Positions 1 to 8,020 of a stretch of DNA of 64,000 nt are shown here, in pieces. The stretch is taken from NCBI GenBank assembly GCA_937907025.1, contig CALESJ010000003.1:1-64000 (forward strand), written 5' to 3'. The translations under genes and the position numbers were made by a program. Origin of the DNA: an uncultured Faecalibacterium sp. (GTDB lineage: Bacteria; Bacillota; Clostridia; Oscillospirales; Ruminococcaceae). Each line of letters starts with the position of its first letter. Within the stretch, counting starts at the first letter, position 1. The notes below the pieces were generated by a model, which saw only the letters and a program-made list of their open reading frames with translations, searched no databases and was not told where the DNA came from.

Positions 1-5
1 AGATA

Positions 6-147
6 GGCTCCCCTGTGTAAGGGGAGCTGGCGCCGGCAGGCGACTGAGGGGTTGTGGACTTAGCAATGCCGCCCGGTAACGGGTTACAAGGCCAGCTTCA
101 CAACCCCTCCGGGGCTGCGCCCCACCTCCCCTTACACAGGGGAGGCT
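6..147. repeat. Palindromic intergenic repeat, copy A
   Basis: An imperfect inverted repeat of about 140 bases. Outer arms at 8-26 and 126-144 are perfect 19-base complements (CTCCCCTGTGTAAGGGGAG). A second pair at 47-56 and 99-108 (AGGGGTTGTG / CACAACCCCT) is nested inside. A very similar element lies at 23296-23440, so this is a dispersed repeat that folds as a long hairpin. It codes for no transposase; it could be a MITE, a REP-like element or a structured RNA. The two copies differ mainly in the central loop region. Confidence 0.8.
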
Positions 148-261
148 TTGGACAAGGTACCGGCAAACAGGAGGCTCTCTCCACAAACAAAAACACCCCG
201 TCCCCGGTTCCCTGCGTTTTGCAGGCGGAACCGGAGGCGGGGTTGTTTATTTTCCGGGAAA

Positions 262-939
262 TCAGTTGCCCATGAACTCGCTCAGGCGCAGCACGTTCTC
301 CTGGCTGCCGGACACGATCATGGCGTCGTCGGTGCGGAAGACGTAGTCCGGGTGGACCATCTCAATGACATCCGGGCCATTGACGATGGCAATGATGTTC
401 AGCCCGAACCGGGCACGCAGGTTCACCTCGGCCACCGTCTGGCCCACGAACTTTTCGGGCACCAGGAACTTGGTGATGTTGATCTTCTCGCTGAGCTGGA
501 TGAAGTCCAACATACGGGAGATCTCCAGCCGCTTGGCCAGGCGCACGGCCATGTCCCGCTCGGGGTACACCACCTCGGCGCCCAGGCGGCGCAGAATCTC
601 GCCGTGTTCGGTGCTGGTGGCCTTGGAAATGACCTTGGGAATACCCAGGTCCACCAGGTTCAGGGTGGTCAGGATGGACGATTCCATATGCTCGCCGATG
701 CACACCACCGCCACGTCGCAGTTCTGGATGCCCGTTTCCTCCAGGGACTTCTTGTCCAGGCTCTTGACCACAATGGCGTTGTCGGTGTATTCCCGCAGTT
801 CGCGGACTTTTTCTTCGTCCCGGTCGATGACCAGCAGGTCTGCCCCCGCCTTGCCCAGTTCCGTGGCCAGCGCGGTACCGAACCTGCCCAGGCCCACAAT
901 GCCGTAGGACTGCTTTTCTGCTTTGGGTTTGCCAAACAT
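262..939 (-). CDS. ktrA: Potassium uptake regulatory subunit KtrA/TrkA (RCK domain)
   Basis: A 225-residue cytoplasmic gating ring subunit for a Ktr/Trk potassium channel. Residues about 12-130 form an RCK_N Rossmann fold with the nucleotide-binding motif GLGRFG near residue 17 and an acidic residue ending strand 2 (VIDRD). Residues about 140-225 form the RCK_C (TrkA_C) domain. This is the usual KtrA length and half the length of the duplicated E. coli TrkA. The start is supported by GGAGG just upstream of the ATG. It lies 19 bases downstream of ktrB and shares its operon, so the two products should form the membrane complex. The identification is solid; the ligand (ATP or NAD) is not readable. 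Confidence 0.93.
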   Translation of the reverse strand: MFGKPKAEKQSYGIVGLGRFGTALATELGKAGADLLVIDRDEEKVRELREYTDNAIVVKSLDKKSLEETGIQNCDVAVVCIGEHMESSILTTLNLVDLGIPKVISKATSTEHGEILRRLGAEVVYPERDMAVRLAKRLEISRMLDFIQLSEKINITKFLVPEKFVGQTVAEVNLRARFGLNIIAIVNGPDVIEMVHPDYVFRTDDAMIVSGSQENVLRLSEFMGN

Positions 940-958
940 AGTATTTCCTCCGTTGTGA

Positions 959-2260
959 TTAACCGATCGAGATATTGCCCTCGATGTAGCGGGTGCGTTC
1001 GCCCCGGGTGAAGTGCCACAGGGTGGCGATGGTCAACGGGCCCAGGCGGCCGATATACATGATCAGGATGTTCAGCAGCTTGCTGGGCACGCTCAGCCCG
1101 CCGGTGATGCCGGTGGACAGACCCACGGTGCCGAAGGCGCTGACCACTTCGAACAGAATGTCCCGGATCTCCAGCTGGGGCTCAAACACGGCCATGAGGT
1201 AGGTGCCGGTGACCACCACGCCCAGCGCCAGCAGGGTGATGACCGCCGCCTTGCGGAAGGCGTCCCGGGGGAGTGCGTAGTGGAAGGCCTTTTCGCTGTG
1301 GTTGGTGGCGGCGGACTTGATGCCCTGCAGCAGGGTAAAGAAGGTGGTGGTCTTGATACCGCCGCCGGTGGACCCCGGGGAGGCACCGATGAACATGAGG
1401 GCGATCATCACCAGCAGACCCGCGTCGGTAAAGCCGGACAGCGGGTAGGTGGCGAAGCCGGCAGTGCGGGCGGACACGCTGTTGAAGAAGGCGCCCAGCC
1501 AGGTGATGTCCTCGGTGGCCTTGAGCAGCAGGGTGCCCACGATGAGCAGCACCGCCGTGACCGAAAGCACCACCTTGGTGTGCATGGAATACTTTTTCCA
1601 GTGGGGGCCCAGGGCAGCCACTTCCCGGATGACCCAGAACCCGATACCGCCGCAGATGATGAGGGCGCTGGTGACCAGGTTGAGCAGAATGTCATCCTTA
1701 TAGGGGATCAGGCTGGTGCCGCCGCCCAGGATGTCGAAGCCGGAGTTGTTGAAGGCCGCCACCGAATGGAAGATGCTGATGCCGATGGCCTGGGGCCAGG
1801 GGCGGGTGCGCACAAAGGAAAAGAAGCTGAGCACCGCGCCCGCCGCCTCAAAGATCAGGGTGGTCCAGAAGATGCTGCGGATGAACTGCACGATGCCGTG
1901 GCCGGTGTCCAGGTTCATGGCTTCCCGGACCACATTGCGGCCTTTCAGGTCCACGCGGCGGCCCATGAGCACGATGATGCCGGCGCCCACCGCCGTGACG
2001 CCCAGACCGCCCACCTGGATGAGCAGCCCCAGGATGAGCTGTCCCAGGGGGGTGAAGGTATCCCCGGCGTCCACCGTGATCAGGCCGGTCACGCAGACGG
2101 CACTGGTGGAGGTATACAGGGAATCGATGTATTGCAGGTCCACACCGGGGCGCACGCTGCAGGGCAGCATGAGCAGCACCGAGCCCAGCAGAATGGCTGC
2201 GGCAAAGCCCAGGGCGATGATGCGCGGGGTGGAAAGATGCTTGCGTATCTGTTTGGTCAT
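959..2260 (-). CDS. ktrB: Potassium uptake channel subunit KtrB/TrkH
   Basis: An integral membrane potassium-translocating subunit of the SKT superfamily, 433 residues from the chosen start (MTKQIRKHL). The usual four membrane-pore-membrane repeats are visible, with selectivity-filter-like segments such as TSAVCVTGL, NNSGFD, ARTAGFAT and FGTVGLSTG. The frame stays open 20 codons further upstream into the preceding regulator gene, but that extension is polar and atypical, so the internal ATG is preferred although its ribosome binding site is weak. It sits between a KdpE-like regulator gene (31 bases upstream) and ktrA. Potassium uptake driven by sodium or proton gradient is known for the family. 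Confidence 0.93.
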   Translation of the reverse strand: MTKQIRKHLSTPRIIALGFAAAILLGSVLLMLPCSVRPGVDLQYIDSLYTSTSAVCVTGLITVDAGDTFTPLGQLILGLLIQVGGLGVTAVGAGIIVLMGRRVDLKGRNVVREAMNLDTGHGIVQFIRSIFWTTLIFEAAGAVLSFFSFVRTRPWPQAIGISIFHSVAAFNNSGFDILGGGTSLIPYKDDILLNLVTSALIICGGIGFWVIREVAALGPHWKKYSMHTKVVLSVTAVLLIVGTLLLKATEDITWLGAFFNSVSARTAGFATYPLSGFTDAGLLVMIALMFIGASPGSTGGGIKTTTFFTLLQGIKSAATNHSEKAFHYALPRDAFRKAAVITLLALGVVVTGTYLMAVFEPQLEIRDILFEVVSAFGTVGLSTGITGGLSVPSKLLNILIMYIGRLGPLTIATLWHFTRGERTRYIEGNISIG

Positions 2261-2291
2261 GAGGTCTTGCTTTTTCCCTCTTTCGGGTGAT

Positions 2292-2990
2292 TTATTCGCT
2301 GTACATGCGGTAGCCCACACCCAGTTCGTTGGCGATGTAGGGGTTTTCGCCGGGGCGGGCGCCCAGTTTTTTGCGGATGTTGGCCATGTTCACCTGCAGC
2401 TTTTTCACGCTGCCGGCGTCGGCGGTGCCCCACACCCCCTGGATAATGGCGGAGTAGGTCATCACCTTGCCGGCATACTGGGCCAGCAGGGCCACAATGT
2501 TGTATTCGGTCTGGGTCAGGCGCACGGCCGCCCCGTCCAGGCTCACGTCCCGGGCGTCGTAGTCAATGCGCAGTCCCCGCACCTGAAAGCATTCGCCGGG
2601 GGCCGCAGGGCCGGGACGGCGGTCCCGCAAAGCGGCCCGCACCCGGGCCAGCAGTTCCCCGGTACCGAAAGGTTTGGTGATATAATCGTTGGCGCCCAGG
2701 TCCAGGGCCTCCACCTTGTCCCGCTCGTCGCTGCGGGCGCTGAGCACCAGGATGGGCGCGGCGCCCCCGGCCGCACGGACGGTGCGGATGAAGTCGGTGC
2801 CGTCGGCGTCGGGCAGGCCCAGGTCCAACAGCACCAGGTCCGGGCAGTGGGAAGAATACATCATCTCTCCCTGGGCGCAGGTGGCGGCGGTGAGCACCTG
2901 ATAGCCGTTGCTTTCCAGAATGGCCCCCATAAAGCTGCGGATGTTGGCTTCATCGTCAATGATGAGGACCTTGTACTTATTATTTCCCAC
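2292..2990 (-). CDS. KdpE-like OmpR-family response regulator
   Basis: A 232-residue transcription factor. The receiver domain covers residues about 7-120, with the acidic pair DD at 12-13, the phosphoacceptor D56 in LVLLDLGLP and the conserved lysine in ITKPFGTGELL. The C-terminal winged-helix DNA-binding domain covers about 135-230 and has the typical LTQTEYNIVALLAQYAGKVMT stretch (positions near 2440-2520). It follows the kinase gene by three bases. Similarity is greatest to KdpE, but the only potassium genes nearby are ktrAB, not kdpFABC, so it probably controls this operon. Confidence 0.88.
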   Translation of the reverse strand: MGNNKYKVLIIDDEANIRSFMGAILESNGYQVLTAATCAQGEMMYSSHCPDLVLLDLGLPDADGTDFIRTVRAAGGAAPILVLSARSDERDKVEALDLGANDYITKPFGTGELLARVRAALRDRRPGPAAPGECFQVRGLRIDYDARDVSLDGAAVRLTQTEYNIVALLAQYAGKVMTYSAIIQGVWGTADAGSVKKLQVNMANIRKKLGARPGENPYIANELGVGYRMYSE

Positions 2991-2993
2991 AGG

Positions 2994-4061
2994 TCAGGCC
3001 TCCTTGTCGGCAGAATCGGCGTCGGGTTCCAGCGCCAGGGCAAACCGGAACACCGCGCCGCCCTCCGGGCGGTTGCCGCCGGTGATGGTGCCCCCGTGGG
3101 CCCGGATGATGGTGGCGCACACCGAGAGCCCGATGCCCATATTCTTATGCCCGTCGGCGCCGTCCATGCGGCCGTCGAACAGGCCGTCCAGCCGGTCCCG
3201 GGGGATACCGCAGCCGTTGTCGGCCACCTCAAAGACGGCTTCATCCTCCTTGCAGTAGACCCGCAGCCACAGTTCGGTCATGCCTTCGGCGTGCTGCACG
3301 GCGTTTTCCAGCAGGTTGATGATGACCTGCTCGATGAGCACCGCATCCATGGGGATGCTGAGGAATTCGTCCGGGATGTCCACCTGCACCGCCTGGCCCG
3401 GGTACCGCTTGCGGAACTTGATGAGCACACTGTCGATGAGCTCTTCCAGCACGGTGGGAGTCTTGACGATGCGCACCTTGCCGCCGTCGATGCGGGTGAC
3501 CGAGAGCAGGTTTTCCACCATGCGGATGAGCCAGTCGGCCTCCTCCCGCACCTCCCCCAGCAGCTTGATCTGCTGGGCCTTGGGCAGGCGGTCGTAGTTT
3601 TCGATGATGGCGGAACAGGAACCGTAGATGGTGGTCAGCGGGGTGCGCAGGTCATGGGAGATGGCCCTGAGCAGGTTGGCCCGCATGGATTCCCGGGCGG
3701 TTTCGTTGCGCACCTGTTCCTGGCGCTTGCGCTGGGTGGCCAGGGTGCTGGTGATGATGGTCACAGCCAGCATGATGGCGGTGGACAGGATGTTCTCCCG
3801 CACCGTCAGGTTGAACACAAAATAGGGTGCGGTGAACACATAGTTCACCGCTAGTACACTGATGAGGGACGCCGCGATACCATAGATGTAGCCGTCGGTG
3901 ACCAGGGCGACCAGGTCCACGGCCAGCACAAAGACCGCCGGGACCAAAGTCCGGGAGGAGGTTTCCTGTTGCTGCTGCAGCAGCCAGCAGCAGGCCAGTG
4001 CCCCCGCCAGAATGCCCAGCGTGCGGGCTGCATCGCGCACCACGGCGCGGGGGTTGAGCAT
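2994..4061 (-). CDS. Short KdpD-like sensor histidine kinase (DUF4118 + HisKA + HATPase)
   Basis: A 355-residue membrane kinase. Residues about 13-110 form the four-helix DUF4118 membrane bundle of KdpD. The dimerisation helix has the phosphoacceptor H136 in AISHDLRTPLTT. The ATPase domain shows the N box NLLENAVQHA, G1 box DNGCGIP and G2 box GIGLSVC. Full-length KdpD has some 500 more N-terminal residues (KdpD and Usp domains that sense potassium and c-di-AMP); these are absent and no open frame upstream could encode them. It is first in the ktr operon, preceded by an extended -10 promoter at about 4109-4117. The missing sensor module means its signal is probably different from that of classical KdpD. 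Confidence 0.88.
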   Translation of the reverse strand: MLNPRAVVRDAARTLGILAGALACCWLLQQQQETSSRTLVPAVFVLAVDLVALVTDGYIYGIAASLISVLAVNYVFTAPYFVFNLTVRENILSTAIMLAVTIITSTLATQRKRQEQVRNETARESMRANLLRAISHDLRTPLTTIYGSCSAIIENYDRLPKAQQIKLLGEVREEADWLIRMVENLLSVTRIDGGKVRIVKTPTVLEELIDSVLIKFRKRYPGQAVQVDIPDEFLSIPMDAVLIEQVIINLLENAVQHAEGMTELWLRVYCKEDEAVFEVADNGCGIPRDRLDGLFDGRMDGADGHKNMGIGLSVCATIIRAHGGTITGGNRPEGGAVFRFALALEPDADSADKEA

Positions 4062-4108
4062 AGGACCGTTCCCTCCCTTTACGGCGGCGGGCAGAACCCG
4101 CCGGATTC

Positions 4109-4117
4109 ATTATAGCA
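4109..4117 (-). promoter_or_regulatory. Extended -10 promoter of the ktr/kdpDE-like operon
   Basis: Read on the minus strand the bases are TGCTATAAT, a consensus -10 hexamer with the TGn extension. It lies about 50 bases upstream of the kinase start. No good -35 hexamer is seen 17 bases further up, which fits an extended -10 promoter. Confidence 0.55.
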
Positions 4118-4214
4118 CGCACCGGGCAAAGATTCGGCTAAATCTGACCCTTGCCCGGATTCCTTACAGCCTACCACGTTTTGCACGTTCTGGCAAGGGG
4201 GCCGGAAAAACGGA

Positions 4215-4258
4215 CAAAAAAAGCCGTTTCCGGCGCGGCAGCGCCAAAAACGGCTTTT
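4215..4258 (-). terminator. Terminator downstream of the Fur-family gene
   Basis: The stem arms AAAAGCCGTTT and AAACGGCTTTT enclose a GC-rich inner hairpin (CCGGCGCGGCAGCGCC). On the minus strand the stem is followed by a run of seven T. It lies just after the stop codon of the repressor gene (4282). Confidence 0.8.
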
Positions 4259-4281
4259 CGTTCTCCAGGCAGAAAAACGCC

Positions 4282-4656
4282 TTATTTGCCGGCGCATTCC
4301 TCACACAGACCGGTCACGATGAAGTTGAAGCTTTCCGCCTTGATACCCGGGCAGGAAGCCACCAGCTCGCTGAGTTTGTCGGTGGATACCGGCAGGTTGC
4401 TCACCCGTTTGCACTTGCGGCAATACAGGTGCTGGTGCTCGGTCAGTTCCCAGTCAAAGCGGTCCGCTTCCCCCGGGACGCCGATGCGCCGCAGCTTGCC
4501 CGTTTCCACCAGCAGATTCAGGTTGCGGTACACGGTGCCCAGGCTCAGGTGCGGGCAGTTTTTCCGCGTGAGCTGGTAGATCTGGGCCGCCGTCATGTGC
4601 TCCTTGGTCTTCTGGATGGTTTCGATAATCAGTTGTCTTTGCCACGAATAATTCAT
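4282..4656 (-). CDS. Fur-family repressor, PerR-like
   Basis: A 124-residue metal-dependent repressor. An N-terminal winged helix (about 1-75, recognition region LSLGTVYRNLNLL) is followed by a dimerisation domain. Two CxxC pairs, YCRKC and LCEEC, form the structural zinc site typical of PerR and most Fur proteins. The EHQHLYC stretch supplies the His-x-His regulatory metal ligands seen in PerR. It is shorter than E. coli Fur (148) and at the short end for PerR. PerR is more likely than Fur or Zur because of the context and the AT-rich -10 region resembling a per box, but sequence alone cannot settle which metal it senses. It is transcribed divergently from a FeoB-associated-type peptide. Confidence 0.85.
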   Translation of the reverse strand: MNYSWQRQLIIETIQKTKEHMTAAQIYQLTRKNCPHLSLGTVYRNLNLLVETGKLRRIGVPGEADRFDWELTEHQHLYCRKCKRVSNLPVSTDKLSELVASCPGIKAESFNFIVTGLCEECAGK

Positions 4657-4708
4657 TTTTTCTCACCAACCTGTAAACTGGCAATACGCCATATTCGCAT
4701 ACACTATA

Positions 4709-4738
4709 ATAATATACTTCTCAACGTGCAATCGTCAA
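4709..4738 (-). promoter_or_regulatory. Promoter of the PerR-like gene, with possible autoregulatory AT-rich box
   Basis: On the minus strand TTGACG (4738-4733) is followed after 18 bases by TATTAT (4714-4709), or after 16 by TATATT. The plus-strand run CTATAATAATATACT at 4704-4718 matches the left half of the PerR box consensus (TTATAATNATTATAA) well but the right half poorly, so autoregulation is only suggested. Confidence 0.6.
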
Positions 4739-4759
4739 GATGTGCAAAAAGAAAATTTC

Positions 4760-4795
4760 GCCCGTGCGGCGGTTTTTTCCGCGCGGGCTTTTTTT
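4760..4795 (+). terminator. Hairpin with T-run upstream of the small Cys-rich gene
   Basis: GCCCGTGCGG (4760-4769) pairs with CCGCGCGGGC (4779-4788) with one wobble, followed by seven T. It is oriented to stop plus-strand transcription coming from the repressor region before the promoter of the next gene (TATACT at 4812-4817). Confidence 0.55.
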
Positions 4796-4851
4796 CGGTG
4801 CGCGGGTGTGCTATACTGGAACACAGCCAAACGCAAGGAGGTCTTTTACCC

Positions 4852-5025
4852 ATGCCGGGTTTTCTGATTTTGATTCTGGTGTTCGTGGTTCTGGCGGTGG
4901 CCATCGTCTTTATCTGCAACCAGGGGGAAGGCTGGCACGCGGGCTGCGGCGGCAACTGCGCCGCCTGCCGTCACCGCTGTGAGGACGCCTCCGACCCCAA
5001 GCCCACCGAACACAAGGACAACTGA
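4852..5025 (+). CDS. FeoB-associated-type Cys-rich membrane peptide
   Basis: A 57-residue protein. Residues 3-22 are one hydrophobic membrane helix, followed by a cysteine-rich segment with spacing C-x3-C-x2-C-x3-C (GCGGNCAACRHRC) and a charged tail. This is the architecture of the FeoB-associated Cys-rich membrane protein family, whose members usually follow feoB. The start has AAGGAGG at about 4835-4841. No feoA or feoB is present in the window; instead the gene is divergent from a PerR/Fur repressor, so iron or peroxide control is inferred. The cysteines may hold iron or a cluster. A terminator-like hairpin follows at 5032-5062. Confidence 0.7.
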   Translation: MPGFLILILVFVVLAVAIVFICNQGEGWHAGCGGNCAACRHRCEDASDPKPTEHKDN

Positions 5026-5031
5026 ACCACA

Positions 5032-5062
5032 AGGCTCCCGGCTTGCGGCCGGGGGCCCTTTG
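5032..5062 (+). terminator. Terminator between convergent genes
   Basis: GGCTCCCGGC pairs with GCCGGGGGCC around a short loop and is followed by CTTTGTTTT. It lies after the small Cys-rich gene and before the convergent lipoprotein gene. Confidence 0.65.
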
Positions 5063-5064
5063 TT

Positions 5065-5868
5065 TTATCCGGCGCTGGCTTCCCCGATGATGTCCGCAAT
5101 GGCGGCGGCATCGGTGCCGGTCAGGCGCCAGGTGTAGGTGATCTCGCTCACCGGCATTTCGGCGGTATCGGCGGTGTCCTGCCCGGCGGCGGGCTGCCGC
5201 ACCCGGGAATAGGTGGTGCAGGCCACGGCCAGGCCGTTTTCCACCTCCACGGTGTAGCGCAGTTCCTCATACTGTGCCCGGGCGGCATTTTCCCGCGCCT
5301 GACGGCGCTCCTCGGCGTCGCTGGCCAGCCCCCGGTCGATGAGGGCCTGCTCCTCCGCCTCCATGGCCGCCAGCTGCTGTTCCACCATGGCGGGGAAGGC
5401 GCCCTCCCCCACCTGGACCGTATACACGCCGTCGGCTTTAGTCACGGTCACGTCCTTTTCGTCCTCCGGCCAGCTGACCAGAGGCATCCAGGACAGGTTG
5501 GCCGCGGCGGCAATGCCGGTGTCGTCCTCGGCCCAGGATTCGCCGTCAAACCAGTAATACACCCCGTCGATGAGGGCGGACCCGTTTTCGAACAGGGGGT
5601 CGCCGTTCACATCGTAGGTAGTCATCTTCTGCATGGCATCGCTGCCGGTGCGCCACATGCGCTGGGTCATGCTCAGCCCGTCGGCGTCATTTTCGCCCTG
5701 CACCGTCATTTTGGTGTCGGCCACCACGGCGTAATCGGGCAAAGCGGCGGTGGCGGACAGGGCCTGCAGCACTTCGGCCGCTGCGGCGCCGTCATGGCGG
5801 GAGCAGCCGCCCAGAAGCAGGCACAGCACCGCCAGCAGGGCGGCTGCGCGCGGGGGGATGCGTTTCAT
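5065..5868 (-). CDS. Secreted lipoprotein of unknown function (DUF6612/LppX-like character)
   Basis: A 267-residue protein with a signal peptide and lipobox LLLGGC at about 17-22, so it should be anchored to the outer face of the membrane. The mature part alternates beta-strand-like segments (for example SMTQRMWRTGSDAMQKMTTYD, 5630-5690) with an alanine/glutamate-rich helix near residues 160-195. The pattern resembles lipoproteins of the LppX/LolA-like or DUF6612 kind, but no signature motif proves it. The start was chosen at the ATG following AAGGAGG, not the longer open frame upstream, because only this start gives a signal peptide. It is monocistronic and convergent with the Cys-rich gene. 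Confidence 0.7.
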   Translation of the reverse strand: MKRIPPRAAALLAVLCLLLGGCSRHDGAAAAEVLQALSATAALPDYAVVADTKMTVQGENDADGLSMTQRMWRTGSDAMQKMTTYDVNGDPLFENGSALIDGVYYWFDGESWAEDDTGIAAAANLSWMPLVSWPEDEKDVTVTKADGVYTVQVGEGAFPAMVEQQLAAMEAEEQALIDRGLASDAEERRQARENAARAQYEELRYTVEVENGLAVACTTYSRVRQPAAGQDTADTAEMPVSEITYTWRLTGTDAAAIADIIGEASAG

Positions 5869-6043
5869 GGAAGGCACCTCCTTTTTTCGGCGTGCAACTG
5901 CGAATATATCCGATTTCAGTATACCGCACCCCGGCCGGTCCCCGCAATGGGCAGGCTGGCCAAAAAACGGGTCTGTCTTTTGTAGGCGCACACGTTTTCC
6001 GGCCTTGGGGCACCTTATTAAAAAGCAAAAGGGAGGAATTTTC

Positions 6044-6736
6044 TTGCCAACCATCCGTAACGCCTTCCGCCGGAGCCTGCCGGTACTGGCGGGGTACCTG
6101 GTGCTGGGCGCCGGGTTCGGCATGATGATGAAATCTGCCGGCTACGGCGCAGGCTGGGCCTTTGCCATGAGCCTGTTCGTCTACGCCGGGTCGATGCAGT
6201 ACGCGGCGGTGGGCCTGCTGAGCGCCGGGGCGTCCCTGGTCACCATCGCCCTGACCACCCTGCTGGTCAACGCCCGACACCTGTTTTACGGCATCTCCAT
6301 GCTGGAGCCCTACCGCAAAGCCGGGGCCGCCCGGCCGTACCTGATCTTTTCCCTCACCGACGAAACCTATTCCCTGGTGTGCGGCGGCAAAGACAGCATC
6401 CGGGACTGCCTGGCGCTCTCCCTGCTGGACCAGGCGTACTGGGTGGCGGGCAGCGTGATGGGTGCCCTGCTGGGGGAGGTGCTGCCCTTCTCCACCGAGG
6501 GAGTGGACTTTGCCCTGACCGCGCTGTTCCTCACCGTCTTTACCGACCAATGGCTGCACAGCAAGACCCATTTTCCCGCCCTGTGCGGGGTGGGGGTATC
6601 GGTTGTGTGTCTGGCGGTGTTCGGGCCGGACCGGTTCCTCATCCCGGCCATGGCGGGCATCACCGCCCTTTTGCTGGCCGCCGGGCTGCGGCAGAAACAG
6701 ACCGTACCGGACGACAAGGAGGCTCCCCATGACTGA
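6044..6736 (+). CDS. azlC: AzlC-family branched-chain amino acid exporter subunit
   Basis: A 230-residue membrane protein with about seven hydrophobic helices. Family hallmarks are the AGSMQYAAVGL and NARHLFYG motifs in the first half. AzlCD complexes export branched-chain amino acids and analogues. A TTG start is used: GGGAGGAATTTTC stands just in front of it and no ATG or GTG in frame lies close; upstream in-frame sequence belongs to the divergent lipoprotein region. It overlaps azlD by eight bases, so translation is probably coupled. Confidence 0.88.
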   Translation: MPTIRNAFRRSLPVLAGYLVLGAGFGMMMKSAGYGAGWAFAMSLFVYAGSMQYAAVGLLSAGASLVTIALTTLLVNARHLFYGISMLEPYRKAGAARPYLIFSLTDETYSLVCGGKDSIRDCLALSLLDQAYWVAGSVMGALLGEVLPFSTEGVDFALTALFLTVFTDQWLHSKTHFPALCGVGVSVVCLAVFGPDRFLIPAMAGITALLLAAGLRQKQTVPDDKEAPHD

Positions 6737-7055
6737 AACTGCCTATCTGACGGCGGCCATCGCCGTCATGGCCCTGGTCACCGCCGGGCTGCGGTTCGCC
6801 CCGTTCCTGCTGCTGGGCGGGCGGCGCACGCCCCGGCTGGTGGTGTATCTGGGCAAAGTATTTCCCTGCGCCACCGTGGGCATGCTGGCGGTGTACGGGC
6901 TGAAAGGCCTTTCCTTTGCCGCGGCGGGGAGCTTTGTGCCCCAGCTGCTGGCCGCCGCCGTGGTGGTGGGCAGCTATGTGTGGAAGTGCAATTCCCTGCT
7001 GAGCATCGTGGGCGGCACGGCGCTGTACATGGTGCTGGTGCAGACGGTGTTCTGA
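6729..7055 (+). CDS. azlD: AzlD-family branched-chain amino acid exporter subunit
   Basis: A 108-residue protein with three to four membrane helices, the normal length for AzlD (100-110). The pattern TAGLRFAPFLLLGG near the first helix is typical of the family. It is the small partner of AzlC and its start lies inside the end of azlC, after AAGGAGG. The pair needs both subunits for export. Substrate range is not visible from the sequence. Confidence 0.88.
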   Translation: MTETAYLTAAIAVMALVTAGLRFAPFLLLGGRRTPRLVVYLGKVFPCATVGMLAVYGLKGLSFAAAGSFVPQLLAAAVVVGSYVWKCNSLLSIVGGTALYMVLVQTVF

Positions 7056-7131
7056 GCGCCGCCGCCTTGCGGAACACCGTCAAAACGGGTATACTAGAGG
7101 TAACTATCTTCCAGCGGGAGGGACCTATCGT

Positions 7132-8004
7132 ATGACGGCCGAACGTTTTCGTTTTGACGGGCAGCACCCCTGTGACCTGCGTGCTCTGCCCACCGATTCC
7201 GGGGATGCCCGGGAGGACAAACAGAAGTACCTGGCGCGCACCGCCGAGAACCTGGCCGAGATGGGCCGGCTGCAGGACGCCTTTTACGCCGACGGCCGGG
7301 AGGGTCTGGTGGTCATTCTGCAGGCGCTGGATGCCGCGGGCAAGGACAGCACCGTGAAGCATGTGATGGGTGGGCTGAACCCCCAGGGCGTGACGGTGCA
7401 CAGCTTCAAGCAGCCTTCGGCAGAGGAATTGTCCCATGATTTTCTGTGGCGGGCCAACCAGGCCCTGCCGCCCCGGGGCGGCATTGCCATTTTCAACCGC
7501 AGCTACTATGAGGACGTGCTGGTGGTGCAGGTCCACGACCTGCAGAAGACCTACCGCATGCCGCCCCGCACCACCGACATCGGCCAGCGGGAGTTCTTCC
7601 ACCGGCGGTACCGGCAGATCCGGGATTACGAGCGGTATCTGTACGAGAACGGCTACCGGGTGCTGAAAATCTTTCTGAACGTATCCAAGGAGAAGCAGAA
7701 GGAGCGGTTCCTGGAGCGCATCGACACCCCGGCCAAGAACTGGAAGTTTTCCCAGTCCGACCTGAAAGAGCGGGCCTTGTTTGACGAGTACGCCAAGGTC
7801 ATCGGGGAGGTCATTTCGGCCACCGCCACCCCCGACTGCCCGTGGTATGTGGTCCCCGCCGACCAGAAATGGTACACCCGGTATCTGGTCAGCGAGCTGG
7901 TGACCGACGCGCTGCGCCAGAGCTGCCACGAATACCCCGCTCTGCCCGACGAAGCCCGGGCCAAGCTGCGGGAATGCCGCCGCCAGCTGCTGGAAGAAGA
8001 CTGA
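7132..8004 (+). CDS. PPK2-family polyphosphate kinase / polyphosphate:nucleotide phosphotransferase
   Basis: A 290-residue cytoplasmic enzyme with a P-loop kinase fold. The Walker A motif is LQALDAAGKDS at about 63-73, the Walker B region is GIAIFNRSYYEDVL near 115-128, and the arginine-rich lid lies around RRYRQIRDYERYL. Family members move phosphate between polyphosphate and AMP/ADP/GDP. Length and motif style suit the single-domain class (PPK2 class I/III). It begins after GGGAGGGACC and has a -10 like TATACT at 7090-7095. The glycosyltransferase cluster starts 16 bases after it, so it may be transcribed with that cluster. Confidence 0.88.
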   Translation: MTAERFRFDGQHPCDLRALPTDSGDAREDKQKYLARTAENLAEMGRLQDAFYADGREGLVVILQALDAAGKDSTVKHVMGGLNPQGVTVHSFKQPSAEELSHDFLWRANQALPPRGGIAIFNRSYYEDVLVVQVHDLQKTYRMPPRTTDIGQREFFHRRYRQIRDYERYLYENGYRVLKIFLNVSKEKQKERFLERIDTPAKNWKFSQSDLKERALFDEYAKVIGEVISATATPDCPWYVVPADQKWYTRYLVSELVTDALRQSCHEYPALPDEARAKLRECRRQLLEED

Positions 8005-8020
8005 ACGAAGGAGGCGAAAT

